64,000 bases of DNA from Blastococcus sp. CT_GayMR19 (GTDB lineage Bacteria; Actinomycetota; Actinomycetes; Mycobacteriales; Geodermatophilaceae). The DNA lies in the NCBI RefSeq assembly GCF_004570385.1, contig NZ_SPQL01000003.1, positions 62,001-126,000 on the forward strand, in the 5' to 3' direction. Each line of letters starts with the position of its first letter. Position 1 is the stretch's first letter. Positions 8,129 to 16,433 of the stretch are shown here, in pieces. The notes under the pieces were generated by a model. That model was not told the DNA's origin and searched no databases. It worked only from the letters and a program-made list of their open reading frames with translations. The position numbers and the translations under genes are program-made.

Positions 8129-10285
8129 TCAGCTGATACCGGCCCGCTGCAGCACGTTGCGCATCAGTGTGCTCATCACCGGGTCGACGACGAGACTGCC
8201 GCCGAAGGTCAGCGAGCCGGCGGCGAAGACGAATCCACCTCCCGGATGGTCGTAGACGGTCATGTCGGCGCCGACGCCACGGGCATCCGGGGCACCCACG
8301 GCCAGCCGGGTGAGGCCCGTGGGAAGGACGGACGGCGGCACGAAACGCGGCGACATGGCGCAGTCCGCCGGCGCGGTGGAGGTGGCGCCCGGTCCGTTGC
8401 TCGTGTCCACCTCCCAGGCGCTCGCCTTGCCGTTCCCGAACCCGGTGTTCAGGCCCGAGTCGCCGAAGATGTCGCCGTCGGAGACGCCCGTCCCCGCGAA
8501 CAGGTCGTGCTCGGCGAACTGCACGACGAACGGCGACCCGGGAACCCCACAGCGTTCGGTGGCGACGCCCAGCAGCGAGCGTTCCGGCCGGCCGAGCTGA
8601 CGGAACAGGGCGTCCTCGCGCGGACCGCCCTCGATGCCGTTGCGGAAGATCATCTCGGTCTGGTTCCGGTCGTACTCACCGACCTCGAAGACGCCGTTCC
8701 CGGCGATGTAGATCAGGCTTCCGCCGGCCGCGAGGTAGGCCGCCGCGTTGTCGTACATCTGCGTCGACCAGTACTCCGGATGGGTTCCCACGATCAGGCA
8801 CGCGTACTGCGCCGCGTCGCAGCCGTCGTTGTGGAAGTCCAGGTCGGTGTACACGTCCGGCCGGAACCCCTCCCGCTCCAGCCAGCCGAGGATCCAGAGC
8901 TCACCCCGCGTCAGATGGGGATCGGCGCCCGGTGCCGCCCCCGGCATCGGGCGCAGGAAACTGGTCCGCGCGAGACCCGTGTACTTCGACTGTCCACCCC
9001 AGCCGTTGTAGGCCAGCCAGGTGTTGGCGTTGGCCAGCACGGCGATGCGCGAGCGCGCGGCGGGAGCCGGCTTCACGACGAAGGTGATGTCGCACGTGCC
9101 GCCCTCGGCGTCCGTGCACGCCGCCGAGTAGATCCCGGAGCGCCAGTCGGGCGGCACGGTGAAGGTGAACGTGTCGCTCCAGTCGCATCCGAACCGCCAG
9201 GGGGCGGCCGGCACCGCCTGCCGGGTCGCGGTGAACGGCACGGTCCGCAGGGTGACCGAGGTGAGGGTCGCCGAGGTGGAGACGTGCCGCCGGAAGGAGG
9301 CCGTCGACATGCCCGTGCCCGACATGCGGAACGCGATCGACTCGCCAGGGGCCACCGAGAGCGGCCAGCAGTAACCCTCGATCGGCCGGAGGGAGGACTT
9401 CGCCACCCAGACCGAGCCGTCCGTCGAGTGGTAGCCGACGGCGTCCTCCCAGAGGTCCCCGTCGAAGCTGCCCGCGGCCAGCTGCCAGGGACTGGGCGGG
9501 GACACCGTCGCCCACGGCTCGGGAAACGTGAAGGAGCCGCCGCCGTTCTCTCCGACCCACACCGTGCCGTTGCCGGAGTGGTAGGCCAGCAGGTCGGCCT
9601 TGGCCCGGCCGGTGAAACGGCCGGCGGCGATCTGCCAGCCCCCGGCGGGCTGCAGCCCCGCCCACTGGCTCACCACGAAGCCGGAGCCGTGGTTCTCGCC
9701 GACCCGCACCGACCCGTCGGCCGGGTTGTACCCGACCACGTCGGTGCGGCCGTCACCGACGAAGTCCGCCGTCGCTACCTGCCAGCCCGGACCCGGCGGC
9801 AGGGTGCCCCACTGCTGCATCGCGAAGCGGGTGCTCAGGTTCTCGCCCACCCACAGCGTGCCGCTGCCCGCATGGTGGGCCAGGAGATCGGCCTTCGCCT
9901 TCCCGGTGAAGAAGCCTGCGCCGATCTGCCACCCCTGGGCGGGTGACAGGGTCGCCCATTGCCTGAACGCGAACGTCGAGCCCCGGTTCTCGCCGACCCA
10001 CACGCTGCCGTTGCTCGGGTGGTAGCCGACGACGTCGGCCCGCCCGGTGCCGGTGACGTCGCCGACCACCAGCTGCCAGCCGGCCGCCGGACTCAGCGTC
10101 GCCCAGGGTGCGGTGAAGGTGAAACCGGCGCCGTCGTTCCTCCCGACCCACAGCGTGCCGTTGGCCGGCCGGTACGCGAGGAGATCGCTCCGGGAAGGAT
10201 CCGCGAACGATCCGGCGCGGATCACCCAGCCGCCGGGTGGCGAGAGCGTCGCCCGACGGTCGAGCCGGAACACCCGGTCTGGCAC
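8129..10285 (-). CDS. Repeat protein fused to N,N-dimethylformamidase beta-subunit-like domain
   Basis: A 718-residue protein. The first 300 residues are six repeats of about 47 residues (typical unit ATLSPAQGWQ then GSVWVGEN), like FG-GAP/VCBS or tectonin-type propeller blades. They alternate between a DLLA...GTLWVG form and a DVVGY...GSVWVG form. A short beta domain with two cysteines follows (GYCWPLSVAPGE). The last 330 residues resemble the large-subunit C-terminal domain of N,N-dimethylformamidase (ANTWLAYNGWGG, VGTHPEYWS, IYIAGNGVFE). The GTG start has a good site (GGAGGAGAATGCC). No signal peptide is visible, which is odd for a propeller protein. Substrate unknown. Confidence 0.82.
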   Translation of the reverse strand: MPDRVFRLDRRATLSPPGGWVIRAGSFADPSRSDLLAYRPANGTLWVGRNDGAGFTFTAPWATLSPAAGWQLVVGDVTGTGRADVVGYHPSNGSVWVGENRGSTFAFRQWATLSPAQGWQIGAGFFTGKAKADLLAHHAGSGTLWVGENLSTRFAMQQWGTLPPGPGWQVATADFVGDGRTDVVGYNPADGSVRVGENHGSGFVVSQWAGLQPAGGWQIAAGRFTGRAKADLLAYHSGNGTVWVGENGGGSFTFPEPWATVSPPSPWQLAAGSFDGDLWEDAVGYHSTDGSVWVAKSSLRPIEGYCWPLSVAPGESIAFRMSGTGMSTASFRRHVSTSATLTSVTLRTVPFTATRQAVPAAPWRFGCDWSDTFTFTVPPDWRSGIYSAACTDAEGGTCDITFVVKPAPAARSRIAVLANANTWLAYNGWGGQSKYTGLARTSFLRPMPGAAPGADPHLTRGELWILGWLEREGFRPDVYTDLDFHNDGCDAAQYACLIVGTHPEYWSTQMYDNAAAYLAAGGSLIYIAGNGVFEVGEYDRNQTEMIFRNGIEGGPREDALFRQLGRPERSLLGVATERCGVPGSPFVVQFAEHDLFAGTGVSDGDIFGDSGLNTGFGNGKASAWEVDTSNGPGATSTAPADCAMSPRFVPPSVLPTGLTRLAVGAPDARGVGADMTVYDHPGGGFVFAAGSLTFGGSLVVDPVMSTLMRNVLQRAGIS

Positions 10286-10505
10286 GGCATTCTCCTCCCG
10301 CAGGGACAGCCCGTCGGGGAGCAGCGGGAGTCTCGGAACGCAGGGCGACCGCTACGGACTACTCCGGCGCTCGGACGCGTGTCAAGAAGGCTGCTCGCCG
10401 TCGCCGGATGCCGGGACATGTCGGAGGACGGCGGAACGGTCGGCCGACGACCCCGGTCCGGCGCCTCGCCGGCGTGCGCGATCTGTGCACCGCAGGCGGC
10501 GAGCC

Positions 10506-11966
10506 TCAGGTTCCGCAGAAGGTCCGGTAGGCGCCGAAGTCCGGTGGGGCGGGGGCGGCGTAGCGCTCGAGGCCCGGGCGCTCGTCGTACGGCGCCGTCA
10601 CCGCCTCCAGGAGCCGGCCGAGTGGATCGAGGTCGCCACCGGTCGCTGCCTCGAGGGCCTCCTCGACGAGGTGGTTGCGGGGGATGTAGACGGGGTTGAC
10701 CCGGTCCATGACGTCGGCGTCCGGGTCCAGGGCGCGCCACCGCTCCAGCCAGCCGTCGACGGCCGCGAGGTCCAGGAAGAGGTTGCGCGCCGGCTCTGCG
10801 TCGCCGCGGGCGGCGCTGCCCAGGGCACGGAAGAACGACGTGTGGTCGACGTGGTCGGCCTGCAGCAGGCCCAGCAGCTCGTCGGCGAGCGCCGACACCT
10901 CGGCGTCCGGCTCGTGCCGCAGCCCCAGCTTGACCCGCATGCCGGCCGACCACGCGGCGTCGTACCGCGGACGGAAGGCGCCGAGCGCCTCCACCGCGAG
11001 GGCGACCGCCTGCTCGGGGTCGTCGTGGAGAAGGGGCAGGAGCGCCTCGGCGAGCCGGGCGAGATTCCACTCGGCGACGAGCGGCTGGTTGCCGTAGGCG
11101 TAGCGGCCGCCGTGGTCGATGGAGCTGTAGACCGTGGCCGGGTCGAAGGCGTCCAGGAAGGCGCACGGCCCGTAGTCGATCGTCTCGCCCGAGATCGTCA
11201 TGTTGTCGGTGTTCATGACCCCGTGGACGAACCCCACCGTCATCCACCGGGCCACCAGCGACGCCTGGGCGGAGACCACCCCCTCGAACAGTGCGAGGTA
11301 GGGACGGTCGGCGTCCGCGGCGCCGGGGTGGTGACGGGTGATCGCGTGGTCGGCGAGGCGGCGCAGCAGGTCGAGGTCCCGCGTGGCGGCGGCGTACTGG
11401 AAGCTCCCCACGCGCAGGTGGCTGGCGGCCACCCGGGCCAGCACGGCTCCCGGGAGCAGGGTCTCGCGGCGGACCGGGCGTCCCGTCGCGACGACGGCGA
11501 GGGACCGCGTGGTGGGGATGCCGAGGGCGTGCATCGCCTCGCTGATCACGTACTCGCGCAGCATCGGACCGACCGCGGCCAGACCGTCGCCGCCGCGCGC
11601 GAACGGCGTGCGCCCGGAGCCCTTGAGGTGCAGGTCGCGGAGCATGCCGCCGGCATCGACCAGCTCGCCGAGCAGGAGTGCGCGTCCGTCGCCCAGGCGC
11701 GGCACGTACCCGCCGAACTGGTGCCCGGCGTAGGCCTGCGCCACCGGGGTCGCACCGCTGGGGACGCGGGTGCCGAGCAGCAGGCCCAGCCCCTCGGCGC
11801 CGCGCAGCCAGGCCGGGTCGAGGCCGAGCTCGCCGGCCAGCTGCTCGTTCAGCACGAGCAGCTCCGGGTCCGGAGCCTCCTCGGCCTGCCAGGGAAGAGC
11901 CATCTCCGGAAGCTCGCGGGAGAAGCGGTCGTCGAGGGGAACGGTCGTTGACGGTGCGACGCTCAC
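10506..11966 (-). CDS. selO: Protein adenylyltransferase SelO (YdiU/UPF0061 family)
   Basis: A 486-residue pseudokinase-fold enzyme that transfers AMP from ATP to protein hydroxyl side chains and is linked to redox stress. Family signatures are all present: [44 protein letters not shown] and [10 protein letters not shown]. The C-terminus ends FCGT; the cysteine sits where animal SelO carries selenocysteine. The GTG at 11966 is chosen because it opens [15 protein letters not shown], where homologues begin; a longer in-frame start exists. It is transcribed away from the LysE gene across a 340-base gap. Confidence 0.93.
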   Translation of the reverse strand: MSVAPSTTVPLDDRFSRELPEMALPWQAEEAPDPELLVLNEQLAGELGLDPAWLRGAEGLGLLLGTRVPSGATPVAQAYAGHQFGGYVPRLGDGRALLLGELVDAGGMLRDLHLKGSGRTPFARGGDGLAAVGPMLREYVISEAMHALGIPTTRSLAVVATGRPVRRETLLPGAVLARVAASHLRVGSFQYAAATRDLDLLRRLADHAITRHHPGAADADRPYLALFEGVVSAQASLVARWMTVGFVHGVMNTDNMTISGETIDYGPCAFLDAFDPATVYSSIDHGGRYAYGNQPLVAEWNLARLAEALLPLLHDDPEQAVALAVEALGAFRPRYDAAWSAGMRVKLGLRHEPDAEVSALADELLGLLQADHVDHTSFFRALGSAARGDAEPARNLFLDLAAVDGWLERWRALDPDADVMDRVNPVYIPRNHLVEEALEAATGGDLDPLGRLLEAVTAPYDERPGLERYAAPAPPDFGAYRTFCGT

Positions 11967-12306
11967 GCGGGCGAGACTACGTCGGATCGATCGGCCGGCG
12001 GCCGCTCCGGCGGGGTACCTGCCGGGTCCCGGAGACACATCGCCCGCCCCGGTCTGCGCTGTCTCCGGCCCGGGCCCGGTGCTCGCCCACGTCGCCGGCG
12101 AGGGCGTTCCTTGCTACATGGCGCACCCGCATCGTCGGGCAGCCCGGCCGGCTACGTGTGTCCCGCCGTGCCCGTATCAGCGCGGGGTGGCCGCGCCTCC
12201 TCCGGGTGAGGCCCCGGATCCGGGGTCCACGTGCCGGTTGCCGGCGACGTCCCGCCCGCACGGGGGGCGTCCGCCGGACCGCGGCGCGGCGGGAATCGAG
12301 GTCGCG
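11967..12306. other. Intergenic region between selO and lysE-type gene
   Basis: A 340-base divergent region that must contain the promoters of selO (minus) and the LysE-family exporter (plus). Open frames cross it on both strands but they look like GC-skew artefacts with arginine- and proline-rich translations. I see no convincing small gene, riboswitch or strong inverted repeat. Confidence 0.5.
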
Positions 12307-12951
12307 GTGGACGGCATCTGGGCGTTCCTGGTGGTGACGGTGACGCTGTCGATCTCACCCGGGCCGGACGACGTCCTCGTGCTTCGCAGTTCGCTGCGTG
12401 GCGGACCCCGCCTGGGCATGGCCACCGTCGCGGGGGTGGCGGCAGGATCGCTCGCCTGGGGTGTCGCCACCGCGGTGGGCCTCGCCGCGGTCGTGGCCCG
12501 GTCGGCTCCGGTCTACGAGATCCTCCGCCTGTCGGGGGCCTGCTATCTCGTGCTGCTCGGCCTCACGCCTCTGCTCGCCGGCGTGCGGGGCCGCGCACGG
12601 CGCGGCGTTCCGCTTCCTCCGCTCGACTCCGCCCGGCAGCCACGCGCACCGGGCGGTGCGTGCGGCGCCTTCTCCGCCGGCCTGATGAGCGACCTGCTCA
12701 ATCCGAAGATCGGCCTGTTCTACGTCGCCGTGGTGCCGCAGTTCGTGCCGCCGGGCGCCGCCGGGCTGCAGTACTCGCTGCTGCTGTGCCTGATCGACAT
12801 CGGCGTCGCGACGACCTGGCTCGGTGCCCTCGCGTGGCTCGCCCACGGCGCGGTGAACTGGCTGCTGCGACCCCCCGTGGTGCTGTGGTCGCAGCGGCTC
12901 CTCAGCACCTGCCTCATCGGCCTCGGCGCCTCCACGGCGGTCGGCCTGTAG
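12307..12951 (+). CDS. LysE/RhtB-family amino-acid exporter
   Basis: A 214-residue inner-membrane protein with about six hydrophobic segments. The family motif SISPGPDDVLVLRSSLRGG lies near the N-terminus and LMSDLLNPKIGLFYVAVVPQF in the middle. LysE/RhtB proteins export amino acids or small metabolites using the proton gradient; the substrate cannot be assigned. The GTG at 12307 directly precedes the first membrane segment and gives the usual family length (about 205-215), so upstream in-frame starts are discounted. It is monocistronic and converges on whiB. Confidence 0.85.
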   Translation: MDGIWAFLVVTVTLSISPGPDDVLVLRSSLRGGPRLGMATVAGVAAGSLAWGVATAVGLAAVVARSAPVYEILRLSGACYLVLLGLTPLLAGVRGRARRGVPLPPLDSARQPRAPGGACGAFSAGLMSDLLNPKIGLFYVAVVPQFVPPGAAGLQYSLLLCLIDIGVATTWLGALAWLAHGAVNWLLRPPVVLWSQRLLSTCLIGLGASTAVGL

Positions 12952-12998
12952 AACGCGACCGGTCGGGGTCGTGCGACGGGCGGAGGAACCCTCTCTGC

Positions 12999-13020
12999 CC
13001 GAGCCGAACGACCGGCTCGG
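12999..13020. terminator. Hairpin between lysE-type gene and whiB
   Basis: A perfect 8-base inverted repeat CCGAGCCG / CGGCTCGG around a 6-base loop lies in the 75-base gap between two convergent genes. It has no T tract, which is common for GC-rich actinobacterial terminators. It probably serves both directions. Confidence 0.5.
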
Positions 13021-13026
13021 CCGGTG

Positions 13027-13362
13027 TCAGGCGCTGATCGTGTCCCGCCGCTGCAGGCGCAGCCGACGGCGCTCCCGCTCGGACAGACCGCCCCAGATGC
13101 CGAATCGCTCGTCGTTGGTCAGCGCGGCCTCCAGGCACTCGGTACGCACCGAGCACCCGGCGCAGACGCGCTTCGCCTCGCGGGTGGAGCCGCCCTTCTC
13201 GGGGAAGAAGGCCTCCGGGTCGGTCTCCGCGCACAGCGCGTCGAGCCGCCATGCCTCGTCGGCCGTGGAGACCGCGGTCCACGGCGTCGGCAGGGGATCG
13301 GCGGCCGCAGTCGCGGAGGAATCCGTGAGCAGGGTCAGGAACGGGCGGGAGAAGGAAGACAC
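13027..13362 (-). CDS. WhiB-family iron-sulfur transcription regulator
   Basis: A 111-residue protein with the four WhiB cysteines in the order C, then CAGC, then C in VRTEC, followed by the GIWGGLSERER turn and a basic C-terminal tail (RRRLRLQRR). These bind a [4Fe-4S] cluster and act with the main sigma factor to tune transcription in development, redox or cell-wall responses. Closest in pattern to the WhiB1/WhiB2 group, but the paralogue is uncertain. The GTG start has a strong GAGGAG site. A long inverted repeat lies 37 bases upstream of the gene (13399-13443). Confidence 0.93.
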   Translation of the reverse strand: MSSFSRPFLTLLTDSSATAAADPLPTPWTAVSTADEAWRLDALCAETDPEAFFPEKGGSTREAKRVCAGCSVRTECLEAALTNDERFGIWGGLSERERRRLRLQRRDTISA

Positions 13363-13398
13363 GGGAAGCTCCTCATGGTGGTCGTGCCGGGGTGCCGG

Positions 13399-13443
13399 CC
13401 GTAACGGATCGGCACGGACTGGCTGCTTTCCGTGACGTTACGG
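13399..13443. promoter_or_regulatory. Inverted repeat upstream of whiB
   Basis: CCGTAACG (13399-13406) and CGTTACGG (13436-13443) form a perfect 8-base inverted repeat separated by 29 bases, just upstream of the whiB start. The wide spacing suits two sites for a dimeric regulator rather than a hairpin. Which protein binds is unknown. Confidence 0.35.
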
Positions 13444-13565
13444 AGTCCCTCCCCGGGTTGGCACCGGCAGAATCCGAACGAAACCGTCTCGTCCGGTTGG
13501 TGGTTTGTGTCGACATGTCGATGCCGGGCCGCCGGCCTCGGCCGCCGTCCCGGGGGTGCGGGAGG

Positions 13566-14252
13566 TCAGCGGAGCGCTGCCGCTACCTTCTCCGCCGCGG
13601 TCGTCACGGCGCGGCCGACCTCGTCCACGTCCGCCGATTCGTCGACGTAGACCACGGCCAGCGCGGCTCGTGCCCCTCCGTCGGGACCCAGGACCGGGAC
13701 GGCGACCGAGCGCAGGCCGGCGATCACCTCGCCGTGCGAGCTGGCCCAGCCCTTGCGCCGCGCCTCCACCAGGGCCTCCCGGTCGTCGGCTGACGGCGGC
13801 TCGGGCATGAGGAGCGCGAGCCCCGGTGCGCCGCGGCCGACGGGGTGCCGCGTGCCGGGCCGGTAGACGACGTGTGCTGCCGTGTCCTGCGGCTCGACGC
13901 TGGCAACGGTCACCGCTTCGTTCCCCGCGCGGACGACGAGGAAGGCGGTCATCCCCAGCTCGGCGACCAGGGCGTTCAGCCGCGGGAGCGCGGCGGTCTG
14001 CAGGTCGGTCCGCACACCCCGAGCCAGCCCGGCGATGCCCAGTCCGAGCCAGTAGTGCCCGACGGCGTCCCGCTCGACGAGCTGGTGGTCCTCGAGGGTG
14101 CGCAGCAGCCGGTAGGTGATCGACCGGTGCAGCCCCAGGGCCTGACCGATCTCGGCGATCGGCTGGGGAGTGCCGACCGCGGCCAGGTGCTCGAGGATCC
14201 GGATCCCGCGGTCCAGGGTCTGCGACTGCGGTGCGGCTCCCTCGTCTGCCAC
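13566..14252 (-). CDS. IclR-family transcription regulator
   Basis: A 228-residue protein: an N-terminal winged helix (residues about 10-70, with IAEIGQALGLHRSITYRLL) and a C-terminal IclR effector-binding domain. IclR regulators of aromatic catabolism (PcaR, PobR, HmgR types) sense pathway acids. The GTG at 14252 is preferred because a perfect AGGAGG lies six bases before it; an ATG at 14273 is possible. It lies downstream of and on the same strand as fahA, so it is the obvious candidate regulator of the homogentisate operon, and a GTTC-N7-GAAC palindrome sits at that operon's promoter. Confidence 0.9.
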   Translation of the reverse strand: MADEGAAPQSQTLDRGIRILEHLAAVGTPQPIAEIGQALGLHRSITYRLLRTLEDHQLVERDAVGHYWLGLGIAGLARGVRTDLQTAALPRLNALVAELGMTAFLVVRAGNEAVTVASVEPQDTAAHVVYRPGTRHPVGRGAPGLALLMPEPPSADDREALVEARRKGWASSHGEVIAGLRSVAVPVLGPDGGARAALAVVYVDESADVDEVGRAVTTAAEKVAAALR

Positions 14253-14388
14253 CGTCGCCCTCCTCTCCCTCATGAGCCGGGATCGCCGTACGGTCGCCGC
14301 CGGCACAGGCCGGGCACATCCCGCGGTCCTCCGGGCGGGGCTGCGACTCCCGTGCGATGCGGGAAGCCGGCGGGCGGGAGGGCGGTGC

Positions 14389-15600
14389 TCATCGCGCCGG
14401 CTCGATCCGCCCGGTCACGTCCCCGAATGCGATCCGGGTGCCGTGGGGCCCCGGCGCGGTGGCGGTGATCGTGACGAGGTCGCCGTCCTCGAGGAAGGTG
14501 CGCGTGGTGCCGTCGGGCAGGCGCAACGGCTCCTTCCCACCCCAGGAGAGCTCGATGAACGAGCCGCGCTGGTCCGCTTGCGGGCCGCTGACCGTGCCGG
14601 AGGCGTACAGGTCCCCGGTGCGGAGGCTGGCGCCGTTGACGGTCATGTGCGCCAGCTGCTGCGCGGGCGTCCAGTACATGAGGTCGAACGGCGGGCAGGA
14701 GACGATCTCGCCGTTGAGGCGGACCTCGATGGCGATGTCGAGGCCCCAGGGCTCGCCGTCGGTGTCGTCGAGGTAGGGGAGCGGCCGGGGGTCGCGCGCC
14801 GGCGGCGTCACCCGGGCGGCCTCGAGTGCGGCGAGCGGCACCACCCAGGGCGAGACCGACGTGAGAAAGGACTTACCGAGGAACGGGCCCAGCGGCACGT
14901 ACTCCCAGGACTGCAGGTCCCGCGCGGACCAGTCGTTGACGACGCAGGCGCCGAACACGTGGTCGGGGAAGGCGCTCAGGGGTACGCGGGTGCCCGGCTC
15001 GGAGGGCGTGCCGACGACGAAGCCGATCTCCGCCTCGATGTCGAGCCGCTGGGACGGGCCGAACGTGGGTGCATCGTCGGTCGGTGCCTTGCGCTGGCCC
15101 GACGGGCGGAGAACCGGGGTGCCGGAGACCTGCACGGTGCCGGCGCGGCCGTGGTAGCCGATCGGCAGGTGCTTCCAGTTCGGTGTCAGCGGCTCCGAGT
15201 CGGGGCGGAACATCCGGCCGAGGTTCTCGGCGTGGTGCTGCGAGCTGTAGAAGTCGACGTAGTCGGCCACCTCCACCGGCAGGTGCATCGTCACCTGGCT
15301 CCGGGGCACCAGGTGGGGTGCCACGGTGCCGCGGTGCCCGTCATCGGTGAACCACGCGGTGAGCTGGGCGCGCAGCTCCCGCCACGCCTCCGGGCCCCGG
15401 GCGAGAAAGGCGTTGAGCGAGCCGGTGGCATGTACGCCGTCGCCCGTCGCGGCGGCCAGGTCGAGCACGAGGTCGCCGATGGCGACTCCCGTGCGCCGTC
15501 CGGTGCCGGGCGTGGAGAAGACGCCGTAGGGCAGGTTGCCGACGCCGAAGCCGGTGTCGGCGGGCAGGTCGAGCCAGGTGGGGGGTGCTGTGGTCGTCAC
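14389..15600 (-). CDS. fahA: Fumarylacetoacetase
   Basis: A 403-residue enzyme that hydrolyses 4-fumarylacetoacetate to fumarate and acetoacetate, the last step of homogentisate (tyrosine/phenylalanine) breakdown. Family motifs are visible: DFYSSQHHAENLGRMFRP, the metal-binding EAEIGFVVG, and VNDWSARDLQSWEY. Length is close to eukaryotic and bacterial FAH (about 420). The GTG start overlaps the stop of the upstream gene (GTGA), so translation is coupled. It is the last enzyme gene of the operon; the IclR gene follows 136 bases later. Confidence 0.95.
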   Translation of the reverse strand: MTTTAPPTWLDLPADTGFGVGNLPYGVFSTPGTGRRTGVAIGDLVLDLAAATGDGVHATGSLNAFLARGPEAWRELRAQLTAWFTDDGHRGTVAPHLVPRSQVTMHLPVEVADYVDFYSSQHHAENLGRMFRPDSEPLTPNWKHLPIGYHGRAGTVQVSGTPVLRPSGQRKAPTDDAPTFGPSQRLDIEAEIGFVVGTPSEPGTRVPLSAFPDHVFGACVVNDWSARDLQSWEYVPLGPFLGKSFLTSVSPWVVPLAALEAARVTPPARDPRPLPYLDDTDGEPWGLDIAIEVRLNGEIVSCPPFDLMYWTPAQQLAHMTVNGASLRTGDLYASGTVSGPQADQRGSFIELSWGGKEPLRLPDGTTRTFLEDGDLVTITATAPGPHGTRIAFGDVTGRIEPAR

Positions 15601-16433
15601 GCCGGGATCCGTTCACGGGTCAGCAGGCCGAGGGTGACGAGGTCGTCGACCGGCTCGAGGACGCTGCAGGTGCCGAAGGAGGTGAAGGTCGAGCGGGCAC
15701 GAGCGGCCCGCTCCGCGGTCCAGGAGCGCAGCGGCCCGACGAGAGCCCCGGCGTCGGTGCCGCGGAGGTGCTCCGCGGCGGTCCCGGCCGGCGCGCCCTC
15801 GGTGAGCGCGGACGCGGCCACGAGCACGTTGAGGAAACCGTGGTGCGCGAAGCCGGTGCCGGGATCGGTGTGGCGGACGGCGTGGTGCAGCCCGGCGGTG
15901 CACTTCACGGCCAGCCCACGGCCGACGCACGCGGAGAGTGTCGCGGCGAGCTCCTCCGGAGTGGGGAACAGCTCGGCGCGCATGCCGCCCGTGCGCAGCT
16001 TGGCGCGGTACCGGGTGCCGGCGAGCTCGTCGAGCACCGCGTCCCGGGCCGCCGAGCGCGGCACCTCCACCGCGGCGGACCCGCTCTCGGGCAGGACGTC
16101 GTCGAGCACGCGTACGGCCTCGCGGGCCGCGGTGCCGTCGGGAACGGCCGGTACCTCGACGGCGGCCAGCACGAGTCCCGGGTCCCGCGACACGCGGGCC
16201 GCGGCGGCCGGGAGGTCGCCGGCCGCCGCGATCAGCGAGACGCCGACCGGTTCGCCCTTCCCGAGGTGGGTGGACAGCTCGTCGAGCCGGGCGGCCGGCA
16301 CGACGAACGGGCCGACCAGCCCGCCCAGACGGGCCCGCAGCTCCCGGTGCGCCGGTACGGCGTCGGCCATCGGCGCGTTCCCGGGCGGGAAGAGGGCCGC
16401 ATCGTCGAAGAGGCCCGCGAAGAGCGCCGTCAT
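15597..16433 (-). CDS. Conserved protein of unknown function in the homogentisate operon
   Basis: A 278-residue soluble protein with no domain I can name. It opens MTALFAGLFDDAALFPPGN and contains YRAKLRTGGMRAELFPTP and CTAGLHHAVRH, the last two looking like conserved charged or histidine-containing loops of a TIM-barrel-like enzyme (a guess). ATG at 16433 overlaps the HmgA stop (ATGA), and its own stop overlaps the fahA start, so it is tightly locked between the two enzymes. That is where a maleylacetoacetate isomerase gene would be expected, and none is seen nearby. A catalytic or chaperone role in the pathway is inference. Confidence 0.8.
   Translation of the reverse strand: MTALFAGLFDDAALFPPGNAPMADAVPAHRELRARLGGLVGPFVVPAARLDELSTHLGKGEPVGVSLIAAAGDLPAAAARVSRDPGLVLAAVEVPAVPDGTAAREAVRVLDDVLPESGSAAVEVPRSAARDAVLDELAGTRYRAKLRTGGMRAELFPTPEELAATLSACVGRGLAVKCTAGLHHAVRHTDPGTGFAHHGFLNVLVAASALTEGAPAGTAAEHLRGTDAGALVGPLRSWTAERAARARSTFTSFGTCSVLEPVDDLVTLGLLTRERIPA

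Noticed and set aside
8129-10285. Repetitive DNA that could be taken for a repeat array
   Set aside because: The periodicity is about 140 bases, in frame, and encodes protein repeats; there are no spacers as in CRISPR.
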